This document shows positions 49,480-59,551 of a stretch of DNA of 64,000 nucleotides, one piece after another. The notes under the pieces are model-generated. The model worked only from the letters and a program-made list of their open reading frames with translations, was not told the DNA's origin and made no database searches. Position numbers and translations under genes: made by a program. How positions within the stretch are numbered: the stretch's first letter is position 1; every line of letters begins with the position of its first letter. Source of the stretch: RGIG8709 sp045575975 (lineage in GTDB: Bacteria; Bacillota; Clostridia; Monoglobales; Monoglobaceae); NCBI GenBank assembly GCA_045575975.1, contig JAZNFO010000067.1, forward strand, positions 1 through 64,000. The letters run 5' to 3'.

Positions 49480-49995
49480 ATGGAAAAGGAAACAAAATCC
49501 TGCTGTGTTTTCGGACATAGAAAAATTGACAAACTAGAGGAATTGATAGAAAAAGTAACAGAGATTATTGAAAATCTTATTTTAAACAAAAATGTTGACA
49601 CCTTTTATTATGGGAGCACAAGTGATTTTGACCGTTTATGCCGTTTTGTGTTAATAAATATGAAAGAAAAATATCCCCATATTCAAAGATTATATGTGCG
49701 AGGGGAATATCCATATATAAATGAAGATTACGAAAAATATCTTCTGGAAAGATGCGATAGAACCTATTTCCCCGAGAGGGCATTAAATGCAGGAAGACGA
49801 GTTTATGTTATACGAAATCAGGAAATGGTAGATAATTCTGATATTTGTGTTGTTTATTACAAAGAGGACTATCTTCCTCCGAGAAAAAAATTAAGAAACA
49901 GAGACTGGTATGATTATCAGCCGAAATCGGGAACAGGAATGGCGTATAGTTATGCTTTGAAGAAAAAAAGAACAATAATAAATCTTGCGGGATAA
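49480..49995 (+). CDS. SLOG-family protein (DUF1273/YpsA-like)
   Basis: This 171-residue protein opens with CCVFGHRKI, the SLOG nucleotide-binding motif, and has YYGSTSDFDRLC (near residue 43) and DICVVYYKED (near 121) on later strands, then KSGTGMAYSYALKKKR. Proteins of this Rossmannoid superfamily (YpsA, TIR-like SLOGs, DprA relatives) bind nucleotide-derived ligands; the specific role is unknown. The ATG follows GGGGGTATATT. Expression is probably set by the structured leader upstream. A shared hairpin closes it. Confidence 0.82.
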   Translation: MEKETKSCCVFGHRKIDKLEELIEKVTEIIENLILNKNVDTFYYGSTSDFDRLCRFVLINMKEKYPHIQRLYVRGEYPYINEDYEKYLLERCDRTYFPERALNAGRRVYVIRNQEMVDNSDICVVYYKEDYLPPRKKLRNRDWYDYQPKSGTGMAYSYALKKKRTIINLAG

Positions 49996-49996
49996 A

Positions 49997-50030
49997 CAGA
50001 AAAAGGACTGCGAAAGCAGTCCTTTTTCTG
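49997..50030. terminator. Bidirectional terminator between SLOG gene and rpiB
   Basis: 15-bp perfect stem CAGAAAAAGGACTGC / GCAGTCCTTTTTCTG around GAAA. It serves both convergent genes. Confidence 0.92.
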
Positions 50031-50031
50031 T

Positions 50032-50469
50032 TTATCCTTCCAAATTCATTATTTTGTCAACTCTTTGTTCGTGTCTTCCGCCCAAAAATTCTGCATTCAG
50101 GTATTCCTTCACAATATCAAGTGCAAGGCTGATGCCTGTTATTCTTTCTCCAAGACAGATAATGTGAGCATTGTTATGCTCCTTGCTCATTCTTGCACTG
50201 AAGGTGTCCGTCACATGGGCTGCACGGATGCCCTTTATTTTATTTGCGGCAATGCTCATTCCGATTCCCGTTCCGCAAACCAAAATTCCCTTTTCGCATT
50301 CTCCCGATAAAATACTGTCTGCAACAGTTTTTGCAATGTCGGGATAATCACAGCTTTCCTCGGTGTATGTACCGAAATCCTTGCAGGGAACAGAAAGCTC
50401 GTTTAAGTAATCAATAATTGCTTTTTTTAAATTAAGACCGCCGTGGTCACAGCCAATTGCTATCATCAT
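50032..50469 (-). CDS. rpiB: Ribose-5-phosphate isomerase B
   Basis: RpiB interconverts ribose-5-phosphate and ribulose-5-phosphate in the pentose phosphate pathway. The 145-residue protein has IAIGCDHGG at its start, the catalytic-cysteine loop VCGTGIGMSIAANKIKGIRAA (about residues 64-84) and HNNAHIICLGER (near 98). Both ATG 50469 and ATG 50466 are possible behind GGAG. It is monocistronic and convergent with the SLOG gene. Confidence 0.96.
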   Translation of the reverse strand: MMIAIGCDHGGLNLKKAIIDYLNELSVPCKDFGTYTEESCDYPDIAKTVADSILSGECEKGILVCGTGIGMSIAANKIKGIRAAHVTDTFSARMSKEHNNAHIICLGERITGISLALDIVKEYLNAEFLGGRHEQRVDKIMNLEG

Positions 50470-50571
50470 ATATCGCTCCTCTTTTTATTTCTAGTCACCT
50501 TATGTATTATATATATTATCAAAGTATTTTGAAAAAAACAATATTAAATTAACAAAAAGTTTAAAAAAAGG

Positions 50572-50600
50572 TTGTATTTCGGGGTGAAAAATTATATAAT
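50572..50600 (+). promoter_or_regulatory. Promoter of the phosphosugar mutase gene
   Basis: TTGTAT (50572-50577) and TATAAT (50595-50600) have a 17-base spacer. Confidence 0.75.
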
Positions 50601-50634
50601 ATACTTGATTTTTAAAAAGAACCGGAGGATTAAT

Positions 50635-52356
50635 ATGGACTTTATCAAAGAATATGAAAAATGGCTTCTTAATGTAACTGATGTTGAAAAAACGGAGCTT
50701 GAAAAAATAAAAAATGATGAAAATGAAATAAAGGAAAGCTTTTACAAAGAGCTTGAGTTTGGAACAGCAGGTCTTCGCGGAATAATCGGTCTTGGCACAA
50801 ACAGAATGAACACCTATGTTGTGGGAAGAGCAACTCAGGGCCTTGCAAACCAGATGAAAATGACAAACCCCGATAAAGATGACTTGTGCGTTACTATTGC
50901 ATATGATTCAAGAAATATGAGTGAGGAATTTGCAAAGGAGGCAGCCTCAGTGCTTGCAGCAAATGGCATAAAAGCTTATATTTTTGAAGAATTAAAGCCT
51001 GTTCCTATGCTTTCTTTCTCTATAAGATATAAAAAGGCTGATGCAGGAATTGTTATAACCGCAAGCCACAACCCCGCAAAATATAACGGTTATAAGGTTT
51101 ATGGTTCGGATGCAGCACAGCTTAATCCGCACCTTGCAGATGTTGTTTTGGAAGAAATCAGGAAAACCGATATTTTTAACGGTGTAAAAAGAATGGACTT
51201 TGAGGAAGCAAAGGAAAAAGGCTTAATCGAGATTATGGGAGAAGAAGTTGAGGATGAATATATAAAAAATGTTCTGGCTCAGCTTATAAATCCGGAGCTT
51301 ATAAAGGAAAAAGGAGATAAAATCACTTTTGTTTACACTCCTCTCCACGGCTCAGGCAATAAGCCTCTCCGCAAAGCTTTTGAAAGAGCAGGCTTTAAAA
51401 ATGTGGTTGTTGTAAAGGAACAGGAAATGCCGGACGGCAATTTCTCAACGGTGGAATCTCCAAATCCTGAAAATAAGGAGGGCTTCACCATTGCTATGGA
51501 ATACGGCAAAAAGTGCGGAGCTGACCTTTTAATCGGCACCGATCCTGATGCCGACCGCTGTGGAATTCTGGTTAAGGATTCAAAGGGCGAATATGTGAAT
51601 ATAACAGGTAATCAGGCAGGAATTTTGCTTACTGAATATATTCTCTCAAGCCTTAAGGAAAGAGGAAAACTTCCAAAAGACGGTTTTATGGTTAAAACCA
51701 TAGTAACAACCAATCTTGCGGCAAAAATCTGTCAGCATTACGGCGTTGAAATGAAAGAGGTTTTAACAGGCTTTAAGTTTATCGGCGAAAAAATCAAAGA
51801 GGCAGAAGAGACAGGGCATGGCACATATCTTCTTGGTTTTGAAGAAAGCTATGGCTATTTAAAAGGCACCTATGCAAGAGATAAGGACGCTGTTGTTGCA
51901 GGACTTTTGATTGCTGAAATGGCTCTTTATTATCAGGAAAAAGGCCAGAGCCTCTATGATGCTTTAATGAATATTTATGAAAAATACGGATATTATCTTG
52001 AAAATGTTGTTTCCGTAACCTTAGAGGGTGCAGAGGGCCTTGGCAAAATCGGAAAGATTATGGACTCTTTAAGAAAAAATCCACCGAAAGAAGTGGGCGG
52101 AAAGAAGGTTCTTTTTGTAAGGGACTATGAAAAGTCCGAAAGAGTGAATGTAAAAACAGGTGAAGCAGAAGAAATCACACTTCCAAAATCAAATGTTATT
52201 TATTTAGAGCTTGAAGGCGATAACAGCTTTATTGTTCGTCCGTCAGGAACAGAACCGAAAATCAAGCTTTATTGTATGCTTTCTGCAGAGAGCAGGGAAA
52301 AGGCAGAAGAGCTTCTTGAAAAAGTTAAAGTGGATATAGAAAAAATAGTGAAATAA
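50635..52356 (+). CDS. pgcA: Alpha-D-phosphohexomutase (phosphoglucomutase/phosphomannomutase, PgcA-like)
   Basis: This enzyme interconverts sugar 1- and 6-phosphates, linking glycolysis to glycogen, cell-wall glycolipid or nucleotide-sugar synthesis. The 573-residue protein has the four phosphohexomutase domains: GTAGLRGIIGLGTNRMN (near residue 43), active serine in ITASHNPAKYNGYK (near 143), metal loop GTDPDADRCG (near 302), sugar-binding GFEESYGYL (near 401) and phosphate-binding RPSGTEPKIK (near 537). ATG 50635 follows CGGAGGA. Assignment to PgcA rather than another mutase rests on length and domain similarity. Confidence 0.92.
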   Translation: MDFIKEYEKWLLNVTDVEKTELEKIKNDENEIKESFYKELEFGTAGLRGIIGLGTNRMNTYVVGRATQGLANQMKMTNPDKDDLCVTIAYDSRNMSEEFAKEAASVLAANGIKAYIFEELKPVPMLSFSIRYKKADAGIVITASHNPAKYNGYKVYGSDAAQLNPHLADVVLEEIRKTDIFNGVKRMDFEEAKEKGLIEIMGEEVEDEYIKNVLAQLINPELIKEKGDKITFVYTPLHGSGNKPLRKAFERAGFKNVVVVKEQEMPDGNFSTVESPNPENKEGFTIAMEYGKKCGADLLIGTDPDADRCGILVKDSKGEYVNITGNQAGILLTEYILSSLKERGKLPKDGFMVKTIVTTNLAAKICQHYGVEMKEVLTGFKFIGEKIKEAEETGHGTYLLGFEESYGYLKGTYARDKDAVVAGLLIAEMALYYQEKGQSLYDALMNIYEKYGYYLENVVSVTLEGAEGLGKIGKIMDSLRKNPPKEVGGKKVLFVRDYEKSERVNVKTGEAEEITLPKSNVIYLELEGDNSFIVRPSGTEPKIKLYCMLSAESREKAEELLEKVKVDIEKIVK

Positions 52357-52397
52357 CAAAGGATAAAGCTTTACAGAAATTTAAATAAATAAACAAT

Positions 52398-52428
52398 AAA
52401 AAAGGCTAAATTTTAGCCCTTTTTTATA
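52398..52428 (+). terminator. Terminator of the mutase gene
   Basis: AAAAAAGGCTAAA / TTTTAGCCCTTTTTT. Confidence 0.88.
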
Positions 52429-52457
52429 TTGCATAAATAACAGGTTTGTGGTATAAT
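52429..52457 (+). promoter_or_regulatory. Promoter of the large secreted protein gene
   Basis: TTGCAT (52429-52434) and TATAAT (52452-52457) have a 17-base spacer. Confidence 0.7.
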
Positions 52458-52507
52458 TTTCACAACGAATAGTTTTTATAGTGTAAAAACAAAAGGAGAT
52501 GGAATGT

Positions 52508-55500
52508 ATGAAAAGAATTATATCGATGGTGCTGGCAATCTTTATGGTTGCATCTGTGATTGTTACAGGTCCGATGAGCCTGGTAGCTGTAGCAGATGAA
52601 GCATCTGAAATATTTGAAGTTCAGGGAGAAGCAACTTATAACTTTGGGGCTACTTTTTCAGGTTACCTCAGGGTAAGTGCAGACCTTTATTTAACAACAG
52701 ATGGTTCCTATGCAGAAATGGTGGTCTGCCATGGGGGGGTTGCAGGAAAATCCAAGTTTGCCGATGCAAAGATTAAGAATAGGTGGCAGACGGTTTCAGT
52801 ATATCTTTCTCCCGGTGTGACAGACGGACTAAAGTTTATTTCAACTGACTTAATGCTTGTAAATAATATTAAGGTGGATAAAATTCCTGAAAAGCAGTTG
52901 ATTTATGAAGATAATTTTGAGACTTACTTGGATGGAGAAAAAGTTAATGCTGAAAATTATACTAAGATATATATGGACAGAAGTAATGTGAAATTAACGG
53001 GAGAGGCTGCTGTTACAGAGTTTAAAGCAGTTCATAGTGCTCCGGAAAATGAAACTAAAGCAGGAACCTTGTATTACCCTCGTTTTTCATATTCAGACGC
53101 AACCACAGGAGCTATGCCTGTAAGAACAGATGACAGTGGAAATATATTAAATCCTCAGCCGGAGAAGTTGCCATTATATGAGGAAACGATAGACGGAAAA
53201 ATCTGGCATAAAATTCCTGAAGGAATGGAATATTACAGTGTTAAGCTTGCCGATTTATCGGATAAAACCCATGTTGTTGTAGAGCTTGATGTTTATAACG
53301 CAGCAAATTCATGGGCTCCGGGAACAACAGATATAAACGATGAAAACACTTCTGCTATTAAGGATGCCCTTGTATTAGCTGTGGGCAGAACAGATTCGGT
53401 TCACACTCAGGCAACAGAAATGGCATGTGCAAAGCTTGGTGCAGAAAGTATTGTATTAACAGGAAGAACTATTGATAATAAAACAGGTACGGGAGTGGAT
53501 AAGGTTGTCAGCCACAATGCCCTGCCAAAGAAATGGAATACGGTTATATATGAGGTAGAAAGAGAACAGTATGATTCAGATGGAAATGGTATAATAGAAA
53601 GCACAGATAAATGGCATGTAACATCAACGGTTACATATGGCGGAGTAACCGAGGTTAATCATACATACAGCGCATATGCGCAGGATTTTGGAAGAGTGTT
53701 TTTAAATCTTGACCATGAATATGGCGGACGCTTTTATATTGACAATCTGAAGGTTTATTTTATTGATAATATAGAAAACAAATATATCACCAGATACGAA
53801 GAAAACTTTGACACAAGTGATTATCAAACAGGTGTGACTCCGACGGGATTTGCATTTAGTGATGCAACTAAGAGTGATACCACGCAGTACACAACCTTCA
53901 CAGTTGAAGAAGGCCTTGGCGGAAACAGCACAAAGCTTGGAAGACTCTACAACAAGGGTTATACTTATACTGGCACTGATCTAAAAAGATACAAAGACGA
54001 TGGAATAAGTGATGGAGATGCTGGTGTGGCATCAGGTAGCAACAAAGAATATTTCACTATCTCTGTTCCGGGGCTTGAGGCAACAAATGCAGATTATGTG
54101 GGAATGAAAAAGAAAACAAGATTGTCGTTTAAATATTATTTAGCCGACGGTGCCAAAACGGAATCAAAGAAACTATGGTATACTACCAGTACTAACCAGG
54201 ATACTTTAAGAGTTGGTTTGATGGTTAATCGTCTGAATAATGATTTAGAAAGCACAGGAATGGTCAAGATAGATACAATCAGTGAAAATAAAGCAACTGT
54301 TTTCGGAAAAACTGATGGCAAGGCACAATCTTCGAGCCTGTCAACCAATGCAGGGGCAATAAAATGGGTTCCTGTGGAAATTGAAATTGACAGTGTATGT
54401 TCTAAAAACGGTATGGATGGCTCAAACTTTAACCGCAGTTATTCCCACGAAGTGAAATATTCTGTTGGGACTGTAAGTCAGGCTATGAGCTTCCAGGCAG
54501 GCTGCTACGATATAAACAGACTTATGTTCGGAATAGACCCAACATATGGCGGAATTGTTTATATTGATGATATTAAGGTTGAAACAAATGTCACCGATTC
54601 TGATATTGATGTAGCCAATGCTTATTATGAAAATATTTATTTAAAGAGCTTTGATATAGGTAGCTCAAATATAACAGAAATGACTGAACTGTCAGGTCCA
54701 TCTGTTATAGTATACGGAAAGAATAACAACACCTACACCTATTCTGCAAAGGTGGTTAACTTAAACGGTGAGGAACAGAATGCAGAGATTACATACAGTT
54801 TTGAGGGAGATGTTCCTGAAGGCATATCTTTAAGCGGAAGCACAATAACTGTTCACAAAGAATTACCGAAGGACACACAGATAACTCTTAAAGCGGAAAT
54901 TTTAGGAACCAACATGGTGGCAACCAAAAAGATAATTCTTCAGGATGGGGACACTTATGCTGAAGATAAGGGAAGATTTGATGTTCTCCTTAATCATATA
55001 GACAATATATATAACTATGCAGGGGATAAAATAAATGGCTTACCTCTACTCGGGTTTGTTATTGACAGAGCAAATATGGCTCCCGGATACTGGATGCATA
55101 AGGAAAATGGTGAGAAGATAGAATATGTCCCGTCAGACCTTGCATCAATGGGTAATTTCCTCCGTGCAGTGGATACGGTTGGATTTATCACCGGAGACGA
55201 AAGCTATAATGAAAAGGTCAACGATATATATGAATTGTGGCTAGAAAAATATATGGGAGATAACGGACTTCCGTACTGGGGATCGCATACCAGTGCCAAT
55301 ATACTAACAGGGGGAAAGGACTGGGGTTCAAATTCAAGTCACGAGCTTAAGAATCACTATCCATATATGGAACCGTTTTTTAGGGTAAATCCAAAAGCGG
55401 CACAGCAGATTTGTATTCAGGCATGGGGCGAACACATTAAAGACTGGGATACAATGCACTTTAACAGACACGGAAGGTATGTAACATCAGCAGCGGAAAA

Positions 55501-58273
55501 TGAAAAAGAATTTCTGGAGAAAACAGAAAAATACACATTGACAGACCCTGGTTATAAAGCTGTTAAAAGCACGGATATAGGTTTTGCTTCTATTGCAGGA
55601 GATTTAGGTCAGCTTGCAAGCGCCCTTATTAAAAACTCAAACGGATATGATTCTGCTGCGAAAAATGCATTTATAAATATTTCAGATGCTATGTGGAAGG
55701 TTTGCGATCCTGATCCTAATAAGCTTTTGAATATTTCTCAGAATTCGACTGCAGGAAGATACGGTTATGACGCAGTTGATGAAGTGTTAGATATTTCAAA
55801 TTATGAGCCTGCCGTTAGCCAAGGTATTGACTGGTGGGATCTTCCTGATATAAGTCTTAACCATTATGCATTAACCACCACGGTATATGGCGACAGATGG
55901 TGGAATGCATATGGCGACGATATGATCAGCCAGGGCTTTATCACCGAGGACCAGCAGTGGATTGTCAGAGAATGTTTCTCAAAATTCTCCGCAGGAGAGG
56001 AAGCTTCATATCCATTCTTCCAGTGGGATTTTGTTGAAGCTGCAGGCCCTGAAACAGAGGAAGGCAGAATTGTGCTTGAAAGAGCGCTCCGTGCTCATGC
56101 AAATCACATAAGAATGGCTTATGATAAAGAAACAAATAAGTTTGATACCATATTTATAGACGGAACTAATGTAACAGGTTTTGAAATGACAAGAACCTTC
56201 TACGGTTCAACCAAGGGTTCTAAATTCAACCAGTATGATGCAGGCTATGCACATCTTTTAGGCACAGTTTATAACTATCTGAATGCAGTAAGATATGAAG
56301 AATATAATGATGAATCCGTATATTCTGAATTTGAAAGAGATAAGAATATTCTCTGGGAATATATCCAGAATTATATGAGCCAAAAGGGCTTTGGTAATCT
56401 GGGAACAACTAAACCGGGAGAGGATATAGCGCTAAATTACAGCAGAGCGGGGTCAGATCCGAGAATAATGCTTTCAATGATATATCTTTATCAGGCAACT
56501 GGTATTACAGATTATCTTGATATGGCAAGAACTGTTGGAGATAATATAATCAAATCAAAGATGGTAGATGGTATGTTTACCGAACTTCCGCAAAATCGTT
56601 ATATTTTCATCGGAGGTGAAAACGGAACTTATCCTTATGCCTTTGCGTTGCTTGAAGCAACTATCCGTGGCGAAGAGGCAAAGGTGCCTGTTTATTTCCC
56701 CAACTCCGGATTCCGTGAAGATGTTTATTATGATGAAGATTCAGACATAGAATATGTTACAAGATACTCAGGCTATGTTTATGATAAAGCATATTCAGGA
56801 CTTGAAACATCGGTTGAAGATTTCAAGCAGATTCAGGTAAGGAACGAAACAAAAACCGTCACCTTTGATTCTGACAGCAACTTATCAGCAGAAGCAAATA
56901 TTAAAGCAATACTTGTTTCAGGAAGTGTTGCAGAAATCAAGGTATATAACAATGAGGGTAAACAGATTCACAGCGCCCAGCTTGATCCTACCATAAAAAA
57001 CAGGAGACAGAATATAAATATCTCTGCCCGCGGCGAAAGTATTAAGAGTATCAGTTTTACAACTGACGGACTTGTTTTAGTAGACAGTATTATAATTGAA
57101 AAGTTCTATAAAGCAAATACCCTTCTTTACGAAGAAGACTTTGAAAACTTTGAACAGGGAGAAAAAGTATACACATATGATGATAAAAATTGTTATGATG
57201 ACAAATACATAAGAAGTACTTTCACTGCAGCAGAAAATGTGGGCGATAACAGCAGTATGGCTGGATGCATTTATAACAGCGGATACTATTTCCCGGAATT
57301 ATATATAGTTGATGACAACGGAGAGAAAGATAATAATGCGATAAAAACCCCTGAATTCGAAGGAAGTGCATCAGATGCTTTCTTTATTAATGTTAAGGAG
57401 ATAAACGACCATCCGAATTTGAGACTTGAATTCAAATATTACATCGGAGGAAATTCAAGAGTTCAGGATGTGAACGGCGCGCCAAGAGATACTCTCAGAG
57501 TGGGAATTGTTCCAACAAGACTGGAGCATCTTTATGCATCTGAGGTTGCGTGGGCATCTTTAACTCATAATAGTGCAGGTATAAACAACAGAACTTATAA
57601 TGAAAGTAGTGAAAGTTATGCTTCCAGCACTATCGCAAGAGCAAACAACAACGGAGAAAAACAGTGGCATGATGCTGCCTTTGAGGTTAAAAGAATCAAA
57701 AAGATGGTTGGCGGAGAAGAAAAGCTTTGTGCGGAGATTGCTCTTATAGTAGACGGAGAAAAGATTTCATCGGTTGTTGAAAACATAGAAGACTCTCCTT
57801 ACGGAAATATTGTTCTGGCTGCTCATTATTATTATGGTGGAAAGGTATATGTGGACGACATTAAGCTATATTCTCTTTCTGATGCGGATGGTGATACGGA
57901 AAATATCCTTGGTAAAAACTTCGTTAAGCTGAAGGGTGCGCCTTGTTCAATTATCGGAGTAGATGGATTTGAAAATCTTAAAGCAGGAGACCTTTCGTCA
58001 GTTATTTTAAGAAAATCATCAAACGCTCTTGATAACTTATCAATTCTGACAGCACTTTATCAGAACAATGTTCTTAAAAATGCTGTGGTAAATCAGGTTA
58101 GCCTTTCGGGAATGGAATTATATAAAGACACAAAGGTAAATCTTAATGAGATAATAACAGTTCCTGAAAATTATGCAGACTACACAGCAAGCATTATGCT
58201 TAGTGAATCAATGGAAACACTAATTCCGTTAGCAAACAGATTTGACATAAAGGCAAAAGAGACTTCAGAATAA
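52508..58273 (+). CDS. Very large modular secreted protein, probable polysaccharide-active enzyme
   Basis: 1921 residues with a signal peptide (MKRIISMVLAIFMVAS..., cleavage near AVA-DEA). Three related carbohydrate-binding/jelly-roll-like modules begin with YEDNFETYLDGEKV, YEENFDTSDYQTG or YEEDFENFEQGEKV and end with YGGRFYIDNLKVY, YGGIVYIDDIKV or YGGKVYVDDIKLY (about residues 128-415, 424-695, 1538-1790). An Ig-like segment lies near 715-810. A 580-residue central region (about 811-1390; HELKNHYPYMEPFFRV, QAWGEHIKDWDTMHFNRHG) is Trp/Tyr/His-rich, looks alpha/alpha-barrel-like and resembles planctomycete/Bacteroidetes pectate-lyase-annotated proteins; the substrate is unproven. No sortase or S-layer anchor is visible. 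ATG 52508 is used because ATG 52499 overlaps the GGAG site. Confidence 0.85.
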   Translation: MKRIISMVLAIFMVASVIVTGPMSLVAVADEASEIFEVQGEATYNFGATFSGYLRVSADLYLTTDGSYAEMVVCHGGVAGKSKFADAKIKNRWQTVSVYLSPGVTDGLKFISTDLMLVNNIKVDKIPEKQLIYEDNFETYLDGEKVNAENYTKIYMDRSNVKLTGEAAVTEFKAVHSAPENETKAGTLYYPRFSYSDATTGAMPVRTDDSGNILNPQPEKLPLYEETIDGKIWHKIPEGMEYYSVKLADLSDKTHVVVELDVYNAANSWAPGTTDINDENTSAIKDALVLAVGRTDSVHTQATEMACAKLGAESIVLTGRTIDNKTGTGVDKVVSHNALPKKWNTVIYEVEREQYDSDGNGIIESTDKWHVTSTVTYGGVTEVNHTYSAYAQDFGRVFLNLDHEYGGRFYIDNLKVYFIDNIENKYITRYEENFDTSDYQTGVTPTGFAFSDATKSDTTQYTTFTVEEGLGGNSTKLGRLYNKGYTYTGTDLKRYKDDGISDGDAGVASGSNKEYFTISVPGLEATNADYVGMKKKTRLSFKYYLADGAKTESKKLWYTTSTNQDTLRVGLMVNRLNNDLESTGMVKIDTISENKATVFGKTDGKAQSSSLSTNAGAIKWVPVEIEIDSVCSKNGMDGSNFNRSYSHEVKYSVGTVSQAMSFQAGCYDINRLMFGIDPTYGGIVYIDDIKVETNVTDSDIDVANAYYENIYLKSFDIGSSNITEMTELSGPSVIVYGKNNNTYTYSAKVVNLNGEEQNAEITYSFEGDVPEGISLSGSTITVHKELPKDTQITLKAEILGTNMVATKKIILQDGDTYAEDKGRFDVLLNHIDNIYNYAGDKINGLPLLGFVIDRANMAPGYWMHKENGEKIEYVPSDLASMGNFLRAVDTVGFITGDESYNEKVNDIYELWLEKYMGDNGLPYWGSHTSANILTGGKDWGSNSSHELKNHYPYMEPFFRVNPKAAQQICIQAWGEHIKDWDTMHFNRHGRYVTSAAENEKEFLEKTEKYTLTDPGYKAVKSTDIGFASIAGDLGQLASALIKNSNGYDSAAKNAFINISDAMWKVCDPDPNKLLNISQNSTAGRYGYDAVDEVLDISNYEPAVSQGIDWWDLPDISLNHYALTTTVYGDRWWNAYGDDMISQGFITEDQQWIVRECFSKFSAGEEASYPFFQWDFVEAAGPETEEGRIVLERALRAHANHIRMAYDKETNKFDTIFIDGTNVTGFEMTRTFYGSTKGSKFNQYDAGYAHLLGTVYNYLNAVRYEEYNDESVYSEFERDKNILWEYIQNYMSQKGFGNLGTTKPGEDIALNYSRAGSDPRIMLSMIYLYQATGITDYLDMARTVGDNIIKSKMVDGMFTELPQNRYIFIGGENGTYPYAFALLEATIRGEEAKVPVYFPNSGFREDVYYDEDSDIEYVTRYSGYVYDKAYSGLETSVEDFKQIQVRNETKTVTFDSDSNLSAEANIKAILVSGSVAEIKVYNNEGKQIHSAQLDPTIKNRRQNINISARGESIKSISFTTDGLVLVDSIIIEKFYKANTLLYEEDFENFEQGEKVYTYDDKNCYDDKYIRSTFTAAENVGDNSSMAGCIYNSGYYFPELYIVDDNGEKDNNAIKTPEFEGSASDAFFINVKEINDHPNLRLEFKYYIGGNSRVQDVNGAPRDTLRVGIVPTRLEHLYASEVAWASLTHNSAGINNRTYNESSESYASSTIARANNNGEKQWHDAAFEVKRIKKMVGGEEKLCAEIALIVDGEKISSVVENIEDSPYGNIVLAAHYYYGGKVYVDDIKLYSLSDADGDTENILGKNFVKLKGAPCSIIGVDGFENLKAGDLSSVILRKSSNALDNLSILTALYQNNVLKNAVVNQVSLSGMELYKDTKVNLNEIITVPENYADYTASIMLSESMETLIPLANRFDIKAKETSE

Positions 58274-58283
58274 AAATCACACA

Positions 58284-58316
58284 AAAAAGAGGCAAAAATT
58301 TTGCCTCTTTTTTTGT
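58284..58316 (+). terminator. Terminator of the large secreted protein gene
   Basis: AAAAAAGAGGCAAAA / TTTTGCCTCTTTTTTT. Confidence 0.92.
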
Positions 58317-58324
58317 TTAAACTC

Positions 58325-58353
58325 TTGTATATGCGAAAATTTTGTGATACAAT
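58325..58353 (+). promoter_or_regulatory. Promoter of the amino-sugar operon
   Basis: TTGTAT (58325-58330) and TACAAT (58348-58353) have a 17-base spacer. Confidence 0.75.
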
Positions 58354-58402
58354 TAAAATGGATTAAATTCGAGGATTATTTCGTTTAAAAGAGGTGGATA
58401 AA

Positions 58403-59551
58403 ATGAAGGCTATTAAAGGTGGCAAAATTATTTTGAAAGACCGCATAGTGGAAGATGGAGTACTTTTATATTCTGATGTTATAGAGGGTATAGTTTCAGA
58501 AGATAATATTCCAGATGGTGCGGAAATTATTGATGCAAAAGGCGGATATGTATCCCCCGGGTTTATTGATATGCATATTCACGGATACCTTGGCAAGGAT
58601 GTTTGCGACGGTGAGGAAGAAAGCATAAGAGTTATTTCAAAAGGAATTATCGAAAACGGTGTAACCGGCTATCTTCCAACAACTATGACTGTTGATATGA
58701 AGGTTATAAAGAAGGCTCTGGAGGTTTTAAGAAACCTTAAAGAAGAAAGCAAAACCTGGGAAGGCAGTGAAATTCTTGGCTGTCACGCAGAGGGACCTTT
58801 TATCAGCGAGGCAAAAAAGGGTGCTCAGGATGCAAAGTATATCTTAAAGCCTGATGCAAAGTTTGTTAAGGAATTTGCAGACATTATAAAAACAATCACT
58901 CTTGCACCTGAAGAGGATGAAAATGATTTTGAAGCAATAAGAACTATCACAAGGGACACAGATGTTGTTATCTCAATGGGACACACATCAACAGATTATG
59001 AAACCGCAATGAATAGTGTGGCAGCAGGCGTTAAGCATGCAACTCACCTTTTCAATGCAATGTCTCCTCTTGCACACCGTGCACCGGGGGCGGTTACTGC
59101 GGCTCTTAATTCAGATATGAGCTGCGAAGTTATTGTGGACGGATTCCATGTTCTTCCCTGCTTCTATGATATGCTTTATAAATTAAAGGGCAGAAAGCTC
59201 TGCTTTATAACAGACTGTCTCCCTGCAGGCGGACTTCCATACGGAGAATATACTCTTGGCGGACAGAAGATTATTTACAGAGATGTTGTGTGCCGTCTGG
59301 AAGACGGAACAGTTTCAGGAAGCGTTCTGAAGCTTAACAAGGGTGTCTTTAATGTGTACACAAATTCAACCATTCCTCTTTGGGAATGTGTAAATTGTGC
59401 ATCTCTTAACCCTGCAACAGTTATCGGCGTTCAGGATAAAAAGGGTTCACTTGATGTGGGCAAGGATGCAGATATTGTTATACTTAATGAAGAATTTGAT
59501 GTACTTAAAACAATTAAAAAAGGAGAGGTAAAATATGAATTTAAAGGTTAA
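58403..59551 (+). CDS. nagA: N-acetylglucosamine-6-phosphate deacetylase
   Basis: NagA removes acetate from GlcNAc-6-P to give glucosamine-6-P. The 382-residue amidohydrolase has GFIDMHIHGYLGKDV (metal site, near residue 54), HAEGPFISEAKKGAQD (near 131), MGHTSTDYE (near 196), HLFNAMSPLAHRAPG (near 217) and the catalytic Asp in FITDCLPAGG (near 274). ATG 58403 follows GAGGTGG. The next gene starts inside its 3' end (17-base overlap), so translation is coupled. nagB is absent from the window. Confidence 0.95.
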   Translation: MKAIKGGKIILKDRIVEDGVLLYSDVIEGIVSEDNIPDGAEIIDAKGGYVSPGFIDMHIHGYLGKDVCDGEEESIRVISKGIIENGVTGYLPTTMTVDMKVIKKALEVLRNLKEESKTWEGSEILGCHAEGPFISEAKKGAQDAKYILKPDAKFVKEFADIIKTITLAPEEDENDFEAIRTITRDTDVVISMGHTSTDYETAMNSVAAGVKHATHLFNAMSPLAHRAPGAVTAALNSDMSCEVIVDGFHVLPCFYDMLYKLKGRKLCFITDCLPAGGLPYGEYTLGGQKIIYRDVVCRLEDGTVSGSVLKLNKGVFNVYTNSTIPLWECVNCASLNPATVIGVQDKKGSLDVGKDADIVILNEEFDVLKTIKKGEVKYEFKG

